From assembly GCA_036365145.1 (NCBI GenBank), contig JAEOAD010000024.1, positions 10,139,501 through 10,203,500 on the forward strand: DNA of 64,000 nt, read 5' to 3'. Under the pieces are notes generated by a model that was not told the origin of the DNA, did no database searches, and saw only the letters and a program-made list of their open reading frames with translations. Within the stretch, counting starts at the first letter, position 1; each line of letters starts with the position of its first letter. The DNA comes from Orientallactaga sibirica (taxonomy: Eukaryota; Chordata; Mammalia; Rodentia; Dipodidae). This document shows, piece after piece, positions 25,125-36,692 of this stretch. Made by a program: the position numbers and the translations under genes.

Positions 25125-25127
25125 ATA
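25048..25127 (+). mobile_element. SINE 3' tail fused to L1-like body
   Basis: tctatctgcctctttctctc, then gttgctcttaaataaataaa: the pyrimidine-rich 3' end plus A-rich tail of the tRNA-SINE, with no SINE head or body. It is joined directly to the L1-like sequence on its left. Confidence 0.7.
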
Positions 25128-25150
25128 TTTTTTAAAAAGAATGTAGATTT

Positions 25151-25308
25151 GAAACTGGACGTGGTGGTACATGCCTTTAATCCCAGCACTCAGTAAGCAG
25201 AGCTAGGAGGATTGCTGTGAGTTCAAGGCCACCCTGAGACTACATAGGGAATTCCAGGTCAGCCTGGGCTAGAGCAAGATGCTACCTCAAAAAAAAAAAA
25301 AAAAAAAA
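25151..25308 (+). mobile_element. B1 SINE
   Basis: Blocks ctggacgtggtggtacatgc, gagttcaaggccaccctgag and ttccaggtcagcctgggct, with an A-tail. Imperfect TSD agaatgta(g/t)att lies at about 25138 and about 25310. Confidence 0.92.
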
Positions 25309-26717
25309 TAGAATGTATATTGGAATTTTTACCTAAGAGCTTCCAGAGCAGACAACCAGAATATTATTTATTTATTTATTTGTAAACATGAAACAGGTAC
25401 AGAGAGAGAGAGAAGGAGATGTAAAATATTTCTCTTTCGTTGTTTCATCACTTTTTTTTTTCATTATTCTTAGTATGTGCAATAGAACATGTGAAAATGA
25501 ACAGGTATCAACATTTCAAAGAAGTTTTTCTAGTTTTAAGAACTGATGTACTAGTTACTCTGTTTTAGAATTCACTATTTCAATATTTAACCCTCAACAT
25601 ATACAAAAATAGATAGATGAATATGAGAAGTATTGCCTTTGTCATGTAATTTCTCCTAACTAAATGTCATAGGTTACTTTTAATTATATATTAATTATAT
25701 GTGATACTATATGGATATCATTTAAATGGGTACAGTGTAGCAGGTGTGTTCAACTTTTTGACCTTGTAACATTACATTGTCATCTATAAATGTGTTGATC
25801 TAAATTTATAGATCTCTGGCACACATGTGACCACAGACATATATTGGACATGCATAGTGGGGTAATGTCCTTTTCTTCACTAACCTTCACAAAATAAATA
25901 GCTAGTGCCTCAACAGGAATAAGTAATCATAACTAATAAAATAATTCTCATAAAAATGTAAATAAGAAGTAGTGTGTAACATCTGAAGTGAAATTATCTA
26001 AGCAGAGAGAATGAAAATGAATGGGTAACACACTTAAGAAAATTCAGGGAATACTTGTAAGTATGATGCAAGAATATTAAAAAAATCATAGAAAGATATA
26101 GAGAGAAAATGCTAATTTTAATGTAAAATAGAAATTAAGAGGCCCACACAAGAGTTCCAAGTGCAAAAAAGAAGAAAAATGTTGTAGATATGTTAAAATA
26201 CTTGAAAAGTTTAATTATCATTTATCATATTTAATTATTGCAGCAGATATGAAGTGGTTACATCAAGAGAAAATTATTTAATGAGATTCAATTTTAAGTT
26301 AAATGTTAGAATAGTTTAGAAATCATAGTGCAATAATTTGAAATTTAAAAGGAAATAAATTAAAATCAAAATATTATACTTTGCTATATGTAATTAAACC
26401 ATGAATGCTTTTAGACTAATATAACTTTTATATTTAAATTGAAGCATTTATGTTAATTTCTCATATGAGGAGAGTAATAATCCAGATAATGGGTATGTTC
26501 AGGAAAATAGTAGAAATAAATGTAAACTTAAATTGTACATGTATACATATCCACAAATCTTATACAGGAACATGCAAGTAAACAAAATACTGAAAAAAAT
26601 ATGTACCTAAAAGGCACAAAATACAAATTATGTCAAAGTCAGTTCATGAATGTGAAGAAGAGGACTAAAGAATTTTGCTACATATTTTTCTGTGAAGATG
26701 CCTATGTTTAAGTAAAA
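25309..26717. other. AT-rich non-coding stretch
   Basis: Contains a fragment of an antisense SINE tail at about 25359-25420 (tttatttatttg, then a GA run). Nothing else is recognisable. Confidence 0.5.
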
Positions 26718-26722
26718 GATAG

Positions 26723-27061
26723 TGTTTTAGTTACCTTCTCATTGCTTCAACAAAACACTTGACCAAAACCAGCTTGTAGGATGAAACGGTTTATTTTGGC
26801 TTACAGACTTTAAGGTAAACTCCACGATGGCAGGGGAAATGTGACATGAGCAGAGGCTGGAGATTACCTCCTGGCCAATAGCGGCAGGAAAGTAGGAAAG
26901 TGTGACAAAAATATGGCAAGAGGAAGCTAGCTATAGTATCCATAAGCCTGGCCCCAACAACACACCTCCTCCAGCAAGGCTCAAATTCCCTAATTGCCAC
27001 CAGATGGGGGTCCTAGCATTCAGTACACATGAGTTTATGGGGGACACCTAATTCAAACTAT
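26723..27061 (-). mobile_element. MaLR-like solo LTR, near complete
   Basis: Antisense LTR. Its 3' end is on the left (tgttttagttaccttctc). The reversed polyadenylation block is ggtttattttggcttacag, and its 5' end on the right reads gagtttatgggggacaccta. The same blocks in order occur at 30128-30390, and the 3' blocks at 1-302. gatag lies directly outside both ends (26718-26722 and 27062-27066), a 5-bp TSD as expected for ERVL/MaLR integration. There is no internal region, so it is a solo LTR. Confidence 0.65.
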
Positions 27062-27099
27062 GATAGCACATACATTTATATATGCAAATGGTAACTCAA

Positions 27100-27610
27100 T
27101 AAATGAAAAAGTAGAACATTAGAGAAACAGAAGTGATGGTATAAAGCATTTAGTAAAAGTAAAGAAATTATAAAAACAAAATTTTAATTTCAATTAAAAT
27201 AGGCTCAGGCTTAGCTCACATATTCTAATTATGAATAAAATATACAACATGAAGGCTTTTTTGAATGGTAACAGAAAAACATATGTAAGCCCCAAAAATA
27301 AACTAAAATAATCAAAATAATTGTAATACAAATGTTTAAAAACAACTGGACATCTAAGAGACACTATGAAGCCAAAATATGCCATAGACTCATTGGTATG
27401 ACATTCTGATTGTTCTGTGGAGCTTGGGCACCTTCCAGGGAGCTTGCCTTGGTGGGGGAACGAACATGATGGTGATTGGCTGGAGCATGGGTCTTGCAAT
27501 TGACAGATGAGAGGGACACTTCTATAGGTAATGAAAGATGATGGAGACCAGTGCGTATGAAATTTCCCAACCTCCTACTCTGTCACCATTGCTATCAAGG
27601 GACCCAGAAA
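27100..27610. other. Unassigned stretch
   Basis: The segment at 27370-27600 is less AT-rich and open in two antisense frames (about 100 and 68 codons). It has no recognisable domain. It may be an old repeat. Confidence 0.4.
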
Positions 27611-27616
27611 TACCTT

Positions 27617-27836
27617 TTTTAAAAACATATTTTATTTATATATTTGAGAGAGAGATAGAAAGAGAGAAAGAGGTACGTAGAATTGGCACAACAGGGCCTC
27701 TAGCCACTGCAAATGAACTCCAGATGCGTGTGCCACCTTGTGTGTCTGGCTTATGTGGGTACTCGGCAATCTAACTTGAGTCCTTTGGTTTTTCCAGCAA
27801 GTTATTTAACTGCTGAACCATTTTTTCCAGAGCCTC
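27617..27836 (-). mobile_element. tRNA-derived SINE, short type
   Basis: Antisense: GA tract, gggcctctagccactgcaaa, gaactccagatgcgtgtgcc, gagtcctttggtttttccag. The head is diverged (ccattttttccag). Confidence 0.85.
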
Positions 27837-28689
27837 CCTCAATCATCTTTAGCATAACCATAGGATACAAGCTGGACAGCTATAGAACTGCTATCCTTCA
27901 AGTTGGGTGATGGGGGGGGAATCAAATGAAGAGGGAAGGAGAAGTGTTCACCACACAGAATGTATAGAGATCTTCAGAAGGAAAAAACAAAACACCAGAA
28001 TGTCTACACTGCATTTCAGTTGCAAATATACAGAATCTTGCATATAAGAAATAAATAAATCAGCAAACAAATAGAAGTAATAGAGAAAAAAGGAGGAAGG
28101 GAGAGAGAGAGTGTCAGTGCAGAAAACTTGGAGAAAAGCTGTAGCAGCAGAATGTAGCTGAGAGAAAAGTAAAATATGAAACTCAGAAAACACAGGAAGA
28201 AAAAAACACAATTGCATTCTAAGCATATAAGGTTCCTAAGGTTTGTACCAGAATACTAACAGTGGGAAAGACTCCCCCTGTTCTTGACATTTGATCACTG
28301 TGCAGTTGTAAGAAATCTTTGAGAATCTCCATTCTGAGTCTAGATTCTTAGGAATAAAAGTTCCCTGCGTTGTACTACCTCTAGCAACTCCAGGAAAGAC
28401 CCTATGCTGATTGATCAGTCAGTAATACAAATAGATTGTAATTTGGCACATAAAGCAAGTATTAACTTAAACAATAATTAAAGTTGCATATCTTTTATCA
28501 GCTCATAATGGAATAAAATAAATCAATAACAAGAAAAACTACAAAAATATAATAATGGATATTGAAATAAACAGATTTGAAGAAATAGTTCAGTATCAAC
28601 TCATGAAGATGGAACTTAAAAAAAAAATCCTAGAATCCAATGAGAATAAAACCACTATGTGCAAGATCCTGGTAGAACACAATTATTTT

Positions 28690-28945
28690 TGCTTTTTTTT
28701 ATTAAGTAGATTTTTTTGTTTAATATATACAATTTAAGGAGCAATTTTGTATGGACAAAATCATGGGCTGGTAACATTCCTCAGTGGGGTTGCTGGTATT
28801 TACCATGTGTAATAGGTTGAGTTGTGAGAGCAGCAGGCAGTCATTGTGTGTGGGGCAATGTCTCTGGATACTCCTTCCCACCCTGTAGCACTTACAATCT
28901 TTCTACTCCCTCTTCCACAAATTTCTTCAGCCAAAATTGTTCTTT
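28690..28945 (-). mobile_element. L1-like 3' UTR fragment, second family
   Basis: Antisense. Contains ggggcaatgtctctgg and cttacaatctttctactccc, which align loosely with the corresponding part of 19640-20290. The left edge is T- and AT-rich, as expected for a reversed tail. Confidence 0.45.
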
Positions 28946-29104
28946 AAAAAAAGTATTACCCTGATAGCAAGACAACATATGGGATAAATAAAAAAATAAT
29001 GAAAACTATTGGCCTATTTTCTTAATTAATTTAGATCAACAAGACACTTTAAACTGAGTTCAATAATATATTTAAGCAAACCTGATTAAAAATATTAAAA
29101 ATCA

Positions 29105-29275
29105 GCCTGGCATGGTAGCTCATGCCTTTAATCCTAGCATTTGGGAGGCAGAGGTGGAAGGATCACAGTGAGTTCAAGGCCACCCTGAGACTACACAGGG
29201 AATTTCAGGTCAGCCTGAGCTAGTCTGAGACCTTACCTCAAAAAACCAGAAAAATTAAAATTAAAATTAAAAAAA
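29105..29275 (+). mobile_element. B1 SINE
   Basis: Blocks cctggcatggtagctcatgc and gagttcaaggccaccctgag, with an A-rich tail of (TTAAAA) units. TSD attaaaaatca (11 bp, perfect) is at 29094-29104 and 29276-29286. Confidence 0.93.
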
Positions 29276-29483
29276 ATTAAAAATCATGATCAATTTCAAT
29301 TCATTGAAGGAATTAAAAGAGAGCTCAAGATATTGAAATGGATAAATATACTACTGCCAATGAATAAAATAAAAGACAACATCAAATAATCATGCTGAAT
29401 TATGCAGAAAAAGCCTCTGATAAGTATTCCTTCATACTAACTGTGCTGAGGATGAATTGTTCTCTATCACAACAAAAACTTTT

Positions 29484-29640
29484 TTTGTGTGTGTGTGGTT
29501 TTTCGAGGTAGTGTCTCACTCTGACCCAGGCTGACCTGGAATTCACTATGTAGTCTCAGGGTGGCCTTGAACTCACGGCGATCCTCCTACCTCTGCCTCC
29601 CGAGTGCTGGGATTAAAGGCGTGCGCCACCATGCCCGGCT
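29484..29640 (-). mobile_element. B1 SINE, young, antisense
   Basis: Short T-run with a tg repeat, then ctgacctggaattcactatg, cttgaactcacggcgatcct and ttaaaggcgtgcgccaccat. CpGs are preserved. TSD aacaaaaactttt (13 bp, perfect) is at 29471-29483 and 29641-29653. Confidence 0.95.
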
Positions 29641-29653
29641 AACAAAAACTTTT

Positions 29654-30127
29654 ATGTCAGACCTAGAACCAACATTCTATTGAAGAAAAAGAAGAATCTA
29701 TTAAGAGCTCACTGCTAAATGAGGCATCACTATCACCCTCCCAGGTTCTGGGAAGATGGCAGTAAAGGGCGTGGAAAGCCAGAGTTTGATGACGAGGACA
29801 TTAGGACATTATCCTCCAGACATGAAATGACTGGTGCATTTGTGAGCCATAACAACTGTTGGATGTTCCTACCCACCACAAGACCTGCACAATATTGAGT
29901 CCATCAACATTTCGACACAGTTTATAGAGAACAGCAAAAAGAAAGCCAACAAAACATAAGAAGTAATCAGAAAGAGGTAGTGAGTCAGTGGAACAGGGAC
30001 AGCAAACTGGAGAAAAAAAGCAAGGCAACAAGAAGAGATTATGAGCATGTTATAGTACGTATGCGTATGAGAATTCTCAATAATAATAAAACAATAAATG
30101 TGATATATAAGGCAGAATTTATACACC
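29654..30127. other. Unclassified repeat-like segment
   Basis: 29747-30060 is less AT-rich and starts with ggttctgggaagatggcag. It ends at the edge of an LTR-like fragment. No open frame survives (stops soon after the first ATG). It may be an L1 or ERV leader piece. I have no second copy in the window to compare. Confidence 0.35.
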
Positions 30128-30390
30128 CACAGTCTTGAGGGGAAACATCATGATGGCAGAGGAAAATATGCCTTGAGTAGAGACTGGACATCACTTCTGT
30201 ACCAATATCAGGTGGAAAACAGTAGCAGAAGAGGGTTCTGAACACTGCCCAGGGGAAGCTGGTTATATTGCCCAAAAGCCTACCCCCAGCAACAGACCTC
30301 CTCCAGCAAGGCTCCAATTCCCAAAATACCATCAGCTGGGAACCAAGTATTCAAATCATGTGAGTTTATGGAGACACTTAATTCAAATCA
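30128..30390 (-). mobile_element. MaLR-like LTR, partial
   Basis: Antisense. It shares with 26723-27061 the blocks catgatggcagaggaaa, acctcctccagcaaggctcc and gtgagtttatggagacactt. The 3'-terminal LTR portion is missing at the left. Confidence 0.6.
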
Positions 30391-30477
30391 CCCAACCTAA
30401 AAATAAGTATAATAAATGTAAATCCATTTTGTTTAAACCAGAAATTCTGTCAAGCATTCAAGAAATATGTCACACCC

Positions 30478-30481
<4 letters not shown>

Positions 30482-30527
<46 letters not shown>

Positions 30528-30546
30528 CATATATAGATAGATAGAT
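30482..30546 (+). repeat. (CA)n/(TA)n compound microsatellite
   Basis: A run of ac repeats passes into atatat, then tagatagata. Confidence 0.95.
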
Positions 30547-30703
30547 AATCTTTCATATTAGAAATATCTACCTTTTTGAGACTTACTTCATCAATAATAT
30601 CACAAATGTGGAAAATATTCTATTTTGTCAATACAAATATTCAAGTTATAAAATATTGACTAGAGTAATTTAATACTGTAATTTAAAAATATATATACTT
30701 GAA

Positions 30704-30824
30704 GCCAGGCGTGGTGGCACACGCCTTTAATCCCAGCGCTTGGGAGGCAGAGGCAGAGGTAGGAGGATCGCCGAGAGTTCGAGGCCACCCTGAGACTACA
30801 TAGTTAATTCCAGGTCAGCCTGGA
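30704..30824 (+). mobile_element. B1 SINE lacking 3' end and poly(A)
   Basis: The head gccaggcgtggtggcacacg and body gagttcgaggccaccctgag are young-looking. The element stops at ggtcagcctgga, about 25 bp short of the usual 3' end. A (CATA)-type filler follows at 30825-30843, and no A-tail is present. TSD atatatatacttgaa (15 bp, perfect) is at 30689-30703 and 30844-30858. Confidence 0.9.
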
Positions 30825-31118
30825 CACATACATATATACATACATATATATACTTGAATGTACTGGTATATTATATGAAACAAGAATCATATATAATGTT
30901 TATGTGTTTATGCCTATATTGAAAAATCAAACATTTAAATGTAAATGTACATTCATATGAAAAGAAATAAAGCAAATCATAAATTTGACAAAAGTGAAAA
31001 CTAGAATATTTTCAGGTTATATTTAGGCTACCACTAAAATATTTACATCATATTGTAACTCAATATGAAAACCAATTCCCAAAATTATCACAAGCATGCT
31101 TTAAAGTACATATCTATG

Positions 31119-31288
31119 GCTTGCCTCTGAAGCCTAAGGACCCAGGTTTGATTCATCAGTACCCACTTAATGCAAGGTTTGGCAAGAGTCTGGAGTTCAT
31201 TTGCAGAGGCAGGAGGCCTGCCATTTTCATTCTCCCTCTCCCTTTATCTGCCTTTTTCTCTCATGAATAAATAAATAAAATATTCTTA
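31119..31288 (+). mobile_element. tRNA-derived SINE, 5'-truncated
   Basis: Starts within the head at gcttgcctctgaagcctaag and continues through gtctggagttcatttgcag to an aataaataaataaa tail. TSD aaagtacat(a/c)tctatg (16 bp, one mismatch) is at 31103-31118 and 31289-31304. It was therefore truncated at insertion and not by later loss. Confidence 0.9.
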
Positions 31289-32718
31289 AAAGTACATCTC
31301 TATGAATATATGTACATGTGCACAGGGAATGTATTTGTGAAATCCTTATAGATCATCTGTTTACACATTGTGTATCCAACTTGCTGTCCATTTAATGAAT
31401 TTATTTATTAATGAATATGCATAGGTATTTATCACTGAATAATGTTGTTTTGAGGCAGTTTTTCTATGCCAATAGCAATCTAACTTTTCTCTTAACTTGA
31501 AGTTATTCTCATCCAAATAAGTGTATTAAAAGTGTTAAATTGGGTTCTAATACAATGAGATGCATAAACATGAGATTTTACATATTGACATGTTATTATT
31601 TATGGTCCTTGTGGGGAGAAAGTAACATAAAAATAAAGGGTATATTTGCATTCATGTTATAAAATAAGCAAGAATAATTACAATTATATTACATAAGGCA
31701 TCAATTTTGTAGACAAAACAGGAAAAAACAAATGATTTCACCACAACTTTATACATCTTACATTAGTAGAAAATAACCTTTTTGTTTGTTTGTTTCCTGA
31801 TTCCATGAATTTCAGATTACTGGATTAAATGGTTGACAATCATTCCAGTATACCCACATCATTCCTCTCACAGGACCATATGAGCCTGAACAGAAGGGCA
31901 ATATTCCCATGAAGAAATGACAGCATAGAGCTTCCATTAGGATTTGGAAAAGTCAGGTGAATTATTTAAGAGGTTTTTAAAATGATTTTTCCAAAATTAC
32001 AAAATTTTATGAGGACGAAAGTTAAATTGAACATAGCACTAAATTAAAAAAAATTATTAAATACATTTTATCATGTAAAACTTGAAAATCCACATGTCAG
32101 CATGTACATTCAAATGACAGGATAATTCTGTCCAGCTTTATATCCTTGTTGCAAAATTGATCTACTCCTTAATATATCTAATACCATTTCACTCTTTTAA
32201 CAATAATTTTATTATTCGGTATTATTTATACTAAACCCAATGTAATACTTGAGTTATCTGCCAACTACCAGGGTTACCCTAAAGCACTGAGTAAAGATAA
32301 TGCTTTTCAAATCTCTGTCTTCTACATACTTAGATGGTAGATTCTCTATCCCTAACCCCACCCATCTTCATATTGTACAGAACCATCACAAACCAGACCC
32401 AGATTTCACATTCCTCTTTATGTTGATCATACAGTGAGTAAGAGATCATACAGTTCATGAAAGGTAGCTTAAGTCAATGGTCACTGGGTGGCCTGTGGTT
32501 AAGCCTTCAGCATTTACTAGTTACCGGGAAGATTTCTACTAAACTAGCTGGGAGCTGTTTCTCATAGGGAGAGTAGCTATATGTAAATGATGGTTGAGCC
32601 TTGAACCAAAATTCTACATTCTTCTAGATACCCTGCCCTACCAAAGGCTCCCAATGACATTCCTATCTAGCAGTGATATTTTATGAACCACTGAAACTGT
32701 CAGGTACTATCACAGGTG

Positions 32719-32763
32719 TGCCAGAGCTGCTTGTTTGTGCAGAAAGCATCTGCAGCTCTGGCA
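32719..32763. repeat. Inverted repeat, 12-bp arms
   Basis: tgccagagctgc at 32719-32730 and its exact complement gcagctctggca at 32752-32763 are separated by 21 nt. The potential hairpin is shorter than a typical pre-miRNA. Confidence 0.8.
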
Positions 32764-33883
32764 GTTGTTCTGTTTTGAGCCCCAGGCACAGCACCTAGTT
32801 GTCACTTGGGTTACCTAAACTGTCTTCTCATCAGTGGAACCCTGAGAAGCTTCTTGCTGTGGCACAAAGACTCCAGATTTTGCTGATTCATTTCCTAATT
32901 ACTGACCTGTAAATGCCCATCAAGAAAAACAAACAGAACTCTACTCACTGCCATCCATGTAACAGACACTGTGTCACCCAGTGGGATGGAAAGGAGATGG
33001 TGAAAGTTACTCTTATGGCATAGAGTCAGAGATTTTGTATGCCCAGTGGCTCCTTCCAGTTCTATTGCTAAAACGAAGCTGACTGCTCCATTTAATGAGC
33101 ACGGATGGAAAAGAAAATTTTGTTAGGAGACGTGAAAAGAATCTACTACCCCATGAACCATTTTTATTGTTGCAGTGGAACTCAACATTTCACAGGACTC
33201 ATGATACCTTAGTGTAATTTTCTAGGATTCATCTTTTTTCTCTACTGGTCAAATAGGAGATTTGTGAGAGGAGAAAACACACCTATCATGGCCTCTCTAA
33301 TGGCATTAACTGTGAGATTTCTCCAGAAATAGAGTATGGCTATGGATTTACTTTTTGTCCAGAAATAATGCTTTCCGTGTTTTTTTTTTTCTATGAAAAA
33401 ATAGCACTCTGTCCCTCGATTAAAAGAGAAATGTGGGGATTCTGTAACCTGAAAAACATGGCAACTCTAATTACACATTTTGTAACTATGGAAATGAAAT
33501 GTGGAAATGATTGATGTGGAGACCCACATAACCCCTATGAGCTGGACCTGAGCTAAAACTCCACTGACTCCTTAACCTTCTAATGGGAGAGCCACAGGGA
33601 CATTTCAGAACTCCAGTACTTAATACCCATAGAAGCCAGTGTGTAGCATCACATAAAATCACTGATCATTTCATTCCCCCAAAATAAAGTCAATGTTGTT
33701 AAAAAAAAAACACAAATCCCTTAGGGAAGAATGAAATAAAAACAAATTGTATAAACTTTTATAATGTGTCAGGGTCCTATGGCATTATCATCATTTTGGA
33801 TTGGCAGATACTAGCAATATGAATTTTAACTACTTGTATATAACAATTACTGGATTTTATTCTGTAGATATATTATGTATGAG

Positions 33884-33885
<2 letters not shown>

Positions 33886-33929
<44 letters not shown>
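33886..33929 (+). repeat. (GT)n microsatellite
   Basis: About 22 GT units, uninterrupted. Confidence 0.95.
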
Positions 33930-33930
<1 letters not shown>

Positions 33931-34572
33931 TCAGCCAAGCATATCAATAACAGATAGCAGCAAATAAATTTGTATTCATATAGCGATAAACATGTGGTAG
34001 AAAATTCATTAGAATATTAGTTGGCCATTAAAAATTAAAAGATAGGTAAGTCAGCCCTGAGATGTGTTAAAGCATAATTGTGATTCTATCTAAAGATCAT
34101 CCTTATTTTACATGAGCAATACCTGCAATCTCTAAAAAACTATCCGTTTCAGAAAAAACAATTATAGTTGGAAATGATTAAACAAACAACCCAATGTTAT
34201 CTCTTATATAATTATCTCTTGTATAAAGAAACAAAAAGTTACACTCACGTGTAGTAAATAGCAAATAATAATGATAAACTAATAATAACGTTAGGAGATA
34301 AATTTGTGAACTAGAGGCTAAAAGAAAATAATCAGATGGTTCTTTGAAAAGATGAACATAGGAAAATAGGTAAAGTAACATAATAGGAATAACTCTGAAA
34401 GACGTAAGTGTTTGCTCTTTTAAAAGTTCTTACTATGTAAGATTCTGGGCTAAGTGTTCATTGAATGCACAAGGGAACAATATACTTTGAAACTACCCCA
34501 CGCAGTTGCTTCCAGGTTTATGCTTTCATACTGATTGCCTAATGATAAAGAGATTGCCATGCCTTGTCTAAA

Positions 34573-34576
<4 letters not shown>

Positions 34577-34605
<29 letters not shown>
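34577..34605. repeat. Poly(T) run
   Basis: 29 T in a row. No SINE or retrocopy was recognised on the right that would make it a reversed A-tail. Confidence 0.85.
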
Positions 34606-34737
34606 GGCGAGGGTAATATTTTTCTTAAATTTGGATAGTTTTGTCCATCTATTTATCAGAATTTCTTCAAGAAATATTATATCATTTTACGTCTTTCAAT
34701 TAAATAAGGAAAGAATACACACTATTGCTTTCCTTTT

Positions 34738-34966
34738 CTTTTTTATTTTAATAGAGAAACACAGAGAGAGAGAGAGAGAATTGGCTCAAAAGGCCTCTGT
34801 CACTGCAATAAAAATCTAGATGCTTGCACCAACTAGTATGTATTGTGCAACCTTGTGCTTGCATTTCTTTGTGAGTGGCTTACATGGGATCTGGAGAGAG
34901 ACATCGAACATGGGTTCCTTGGCTTCACAGACAAGTGCCTTAACCACTAAGCCATGTCTCCAGCCC
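34738..34966 (-). mobile_element. tRNA-derived SINE, variant body
   Basis: Antisense: GA tract, ggcctctgtcactgcaataa and gccttaaccactaagccatg, ending tctccagccc. Between the cagatg-like and gtggcttac-like blocks it carries roughly 30 bp that match neither the short nor the long type (around 34830-34880). It is a diverged or third-type copy. Confidence 0.8.
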
Positions 34967-36540
34967 CTTTTTGGTTCATTTTTATATAGATAATATTTAA
35001 ATATTGCATTTGTATATATATTTTGATGCATTATTAAGAGTACATTATTATGCCTTTCATAAAAAATTACTTCATTTATCTGAGTAATTCTTAGTTATTT
35101 TTATATAATTTATGTATATATATATTTATATAATTTATATAATTTTATATAATTTTATATAATTTTATATAATTATATAATTATTTTTGACATATTTTCT
35201 GCTTTTTACTGAATTTTAATGATTAAAATTCTTATTTAATTATTTTGGGTTATTTGAGAAATTCACCTGAGTATATATTGTGATTTGATCACATTCACTT
35301 CCTACTCCTCTTAATTTATAAAGAAATATGAAAACCTTCAGTAGTTTGTTTTGTAGGCAAAATAAATCGAATAGAACCTGGAACTAATTCTAGGGCAATT
35401 GAATAAAAAAGAATGATAGCAATCTAGTATTTTTTTGTGTAACAGCTATTTTTGCCTACAAATTTCTAAGTCAAACTAACAATGCTGCATCACCTTGGAG
35501 AGAGGAGAAAAGGTTAAGTAGGAAAGCAGTGATCTTTATCTAAGGTTCATGCATTTGATTTCCCATGGCGGTTATTCTCTATTCTCTGTCATAACAAAAG
35601 GCAATTGTAAATTGGAACACTTAATTCCGAGAAGAGAAGCTTGCTACTAAAGCAAAGCATTTTTTTTTCCTAAACTCTTTCTAAATTGAATACATTTTAA
35701 ATTTAAAATAAAAATGTGACAATTTGTGCAGTTTCTTTGTCCTCCCTGAAGAATTCTTAATGAGTTTCTGTCATAACTTATTTTCACTCTATGTTAATAT
35801 AAATTAAAGCTTCATTAAAAGTATTCATTTATTTAAAACACTGTTTTCCTTGAAGCAACAATATTTTATTGCCCTTGATTCATTGTACCTAATAATGGGC
35901 TTCATAAGCACATTTTCATAGACGTATAAAATGTACTTTTACCATGTTTCGTCCCCATGCCACTTTGCCTCAACCTTGCATATTTAATCTTCTTTGTTCC
36001 CTAAGAGGATGTTCATTCTTCTAAAATTGAGACACGGTATCATCATCTACAAATGTATTGGGCTGGACATAATAATGGCGATTCTGGGATACATCCATGT
36101 CAAGGACCTCAGGTTCCCACACCTAGCCAGTTTTGCCTCTATGATCATATCCTAAACACACAGTATGATTTTCTGTATCCATCTAATATCTAGAGTCTAC
36201 AAATGGAAAAACAAACAAAAAAAAACCTATTTGTCACTCTAAATCTGATTAGTTTTACTTGACATGACAATCTCCAGTTCCATCTGTTTTCTTAGAAGCA
36301 ATGTGATAATGATATTATGGCTAAATATAGTTTTTTACGCTATATATCGTAGACATATTCTTCATCTATTCGTCTGTTGATGAACACTTCAATTAGTTCC
36401 ATAACTTGATATTGTGCTGCAGTAAACATAAATGTGCAAGTATAACCGTGTAATTGGCATGTTGGGTTACTTTCTTTCAGGTATATATACAGGAGTGATA
36501 TAGCTGAGTCACGTGGCTGACCTGTTTGCCTTTAGGGTGT
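34967..36540. other. Very AT-rich stretch
   Basis: Contains (AATTTTATAT) units at 35141-35170 within a degenerate AT region at 35095-35190. No gene was seen. Confidence 0.55.
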
Positions 36541-36692
36541 TGTTTTTGGTTTTGCTTTTAAGGTAATTGACACTCTAGCCCAGATGACCTGGAATTCACT
36601 ATGTAGTCTCAGGGTGGCCTCTAACTCAAGGTGATCCTCATACCTAAGCATCCCAGAGTGCTGGGGTTAAAGGTGTGTGCCATTAAGCCTGA
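36541..36692 (-). mobile_element. B1 SINE, antisense
   Basis: Blocks gatgacctggaattcactat and gtagtctcagggtggcctc, then ggttaaaggtgtgtgcc. It is moderately old and no TSD was read. Confidence 0.85.

Larger units (their letters stand above)
31305..34500. other. Long stretch without recognisable repeats or genes
   Basis: Mostly AT-rich. The part from about 32300 to 33250 is less AT-rich and complex, contains a 12-bp-stem inverted repeat at 32719-32763, and shows no open frame of note. It could be conserved non-coding DNA or an ancient repeat. A (GT)n array lies at 33886-33929. Confidence 0.45.

Noticed and set aside
26791..27000. Similar antisense peptides at 26791-27000 and 30039-30332
   Set aside because: The similarity reflects two copies of the same LTR, not a protein family.
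32719..32763. Hairpin as a microRNA precursor
   Set aside because: The stem is only 12 bp with a 21-nt loop, shorter than known pre-miRNA stems, and no extended pairing was found outside it.
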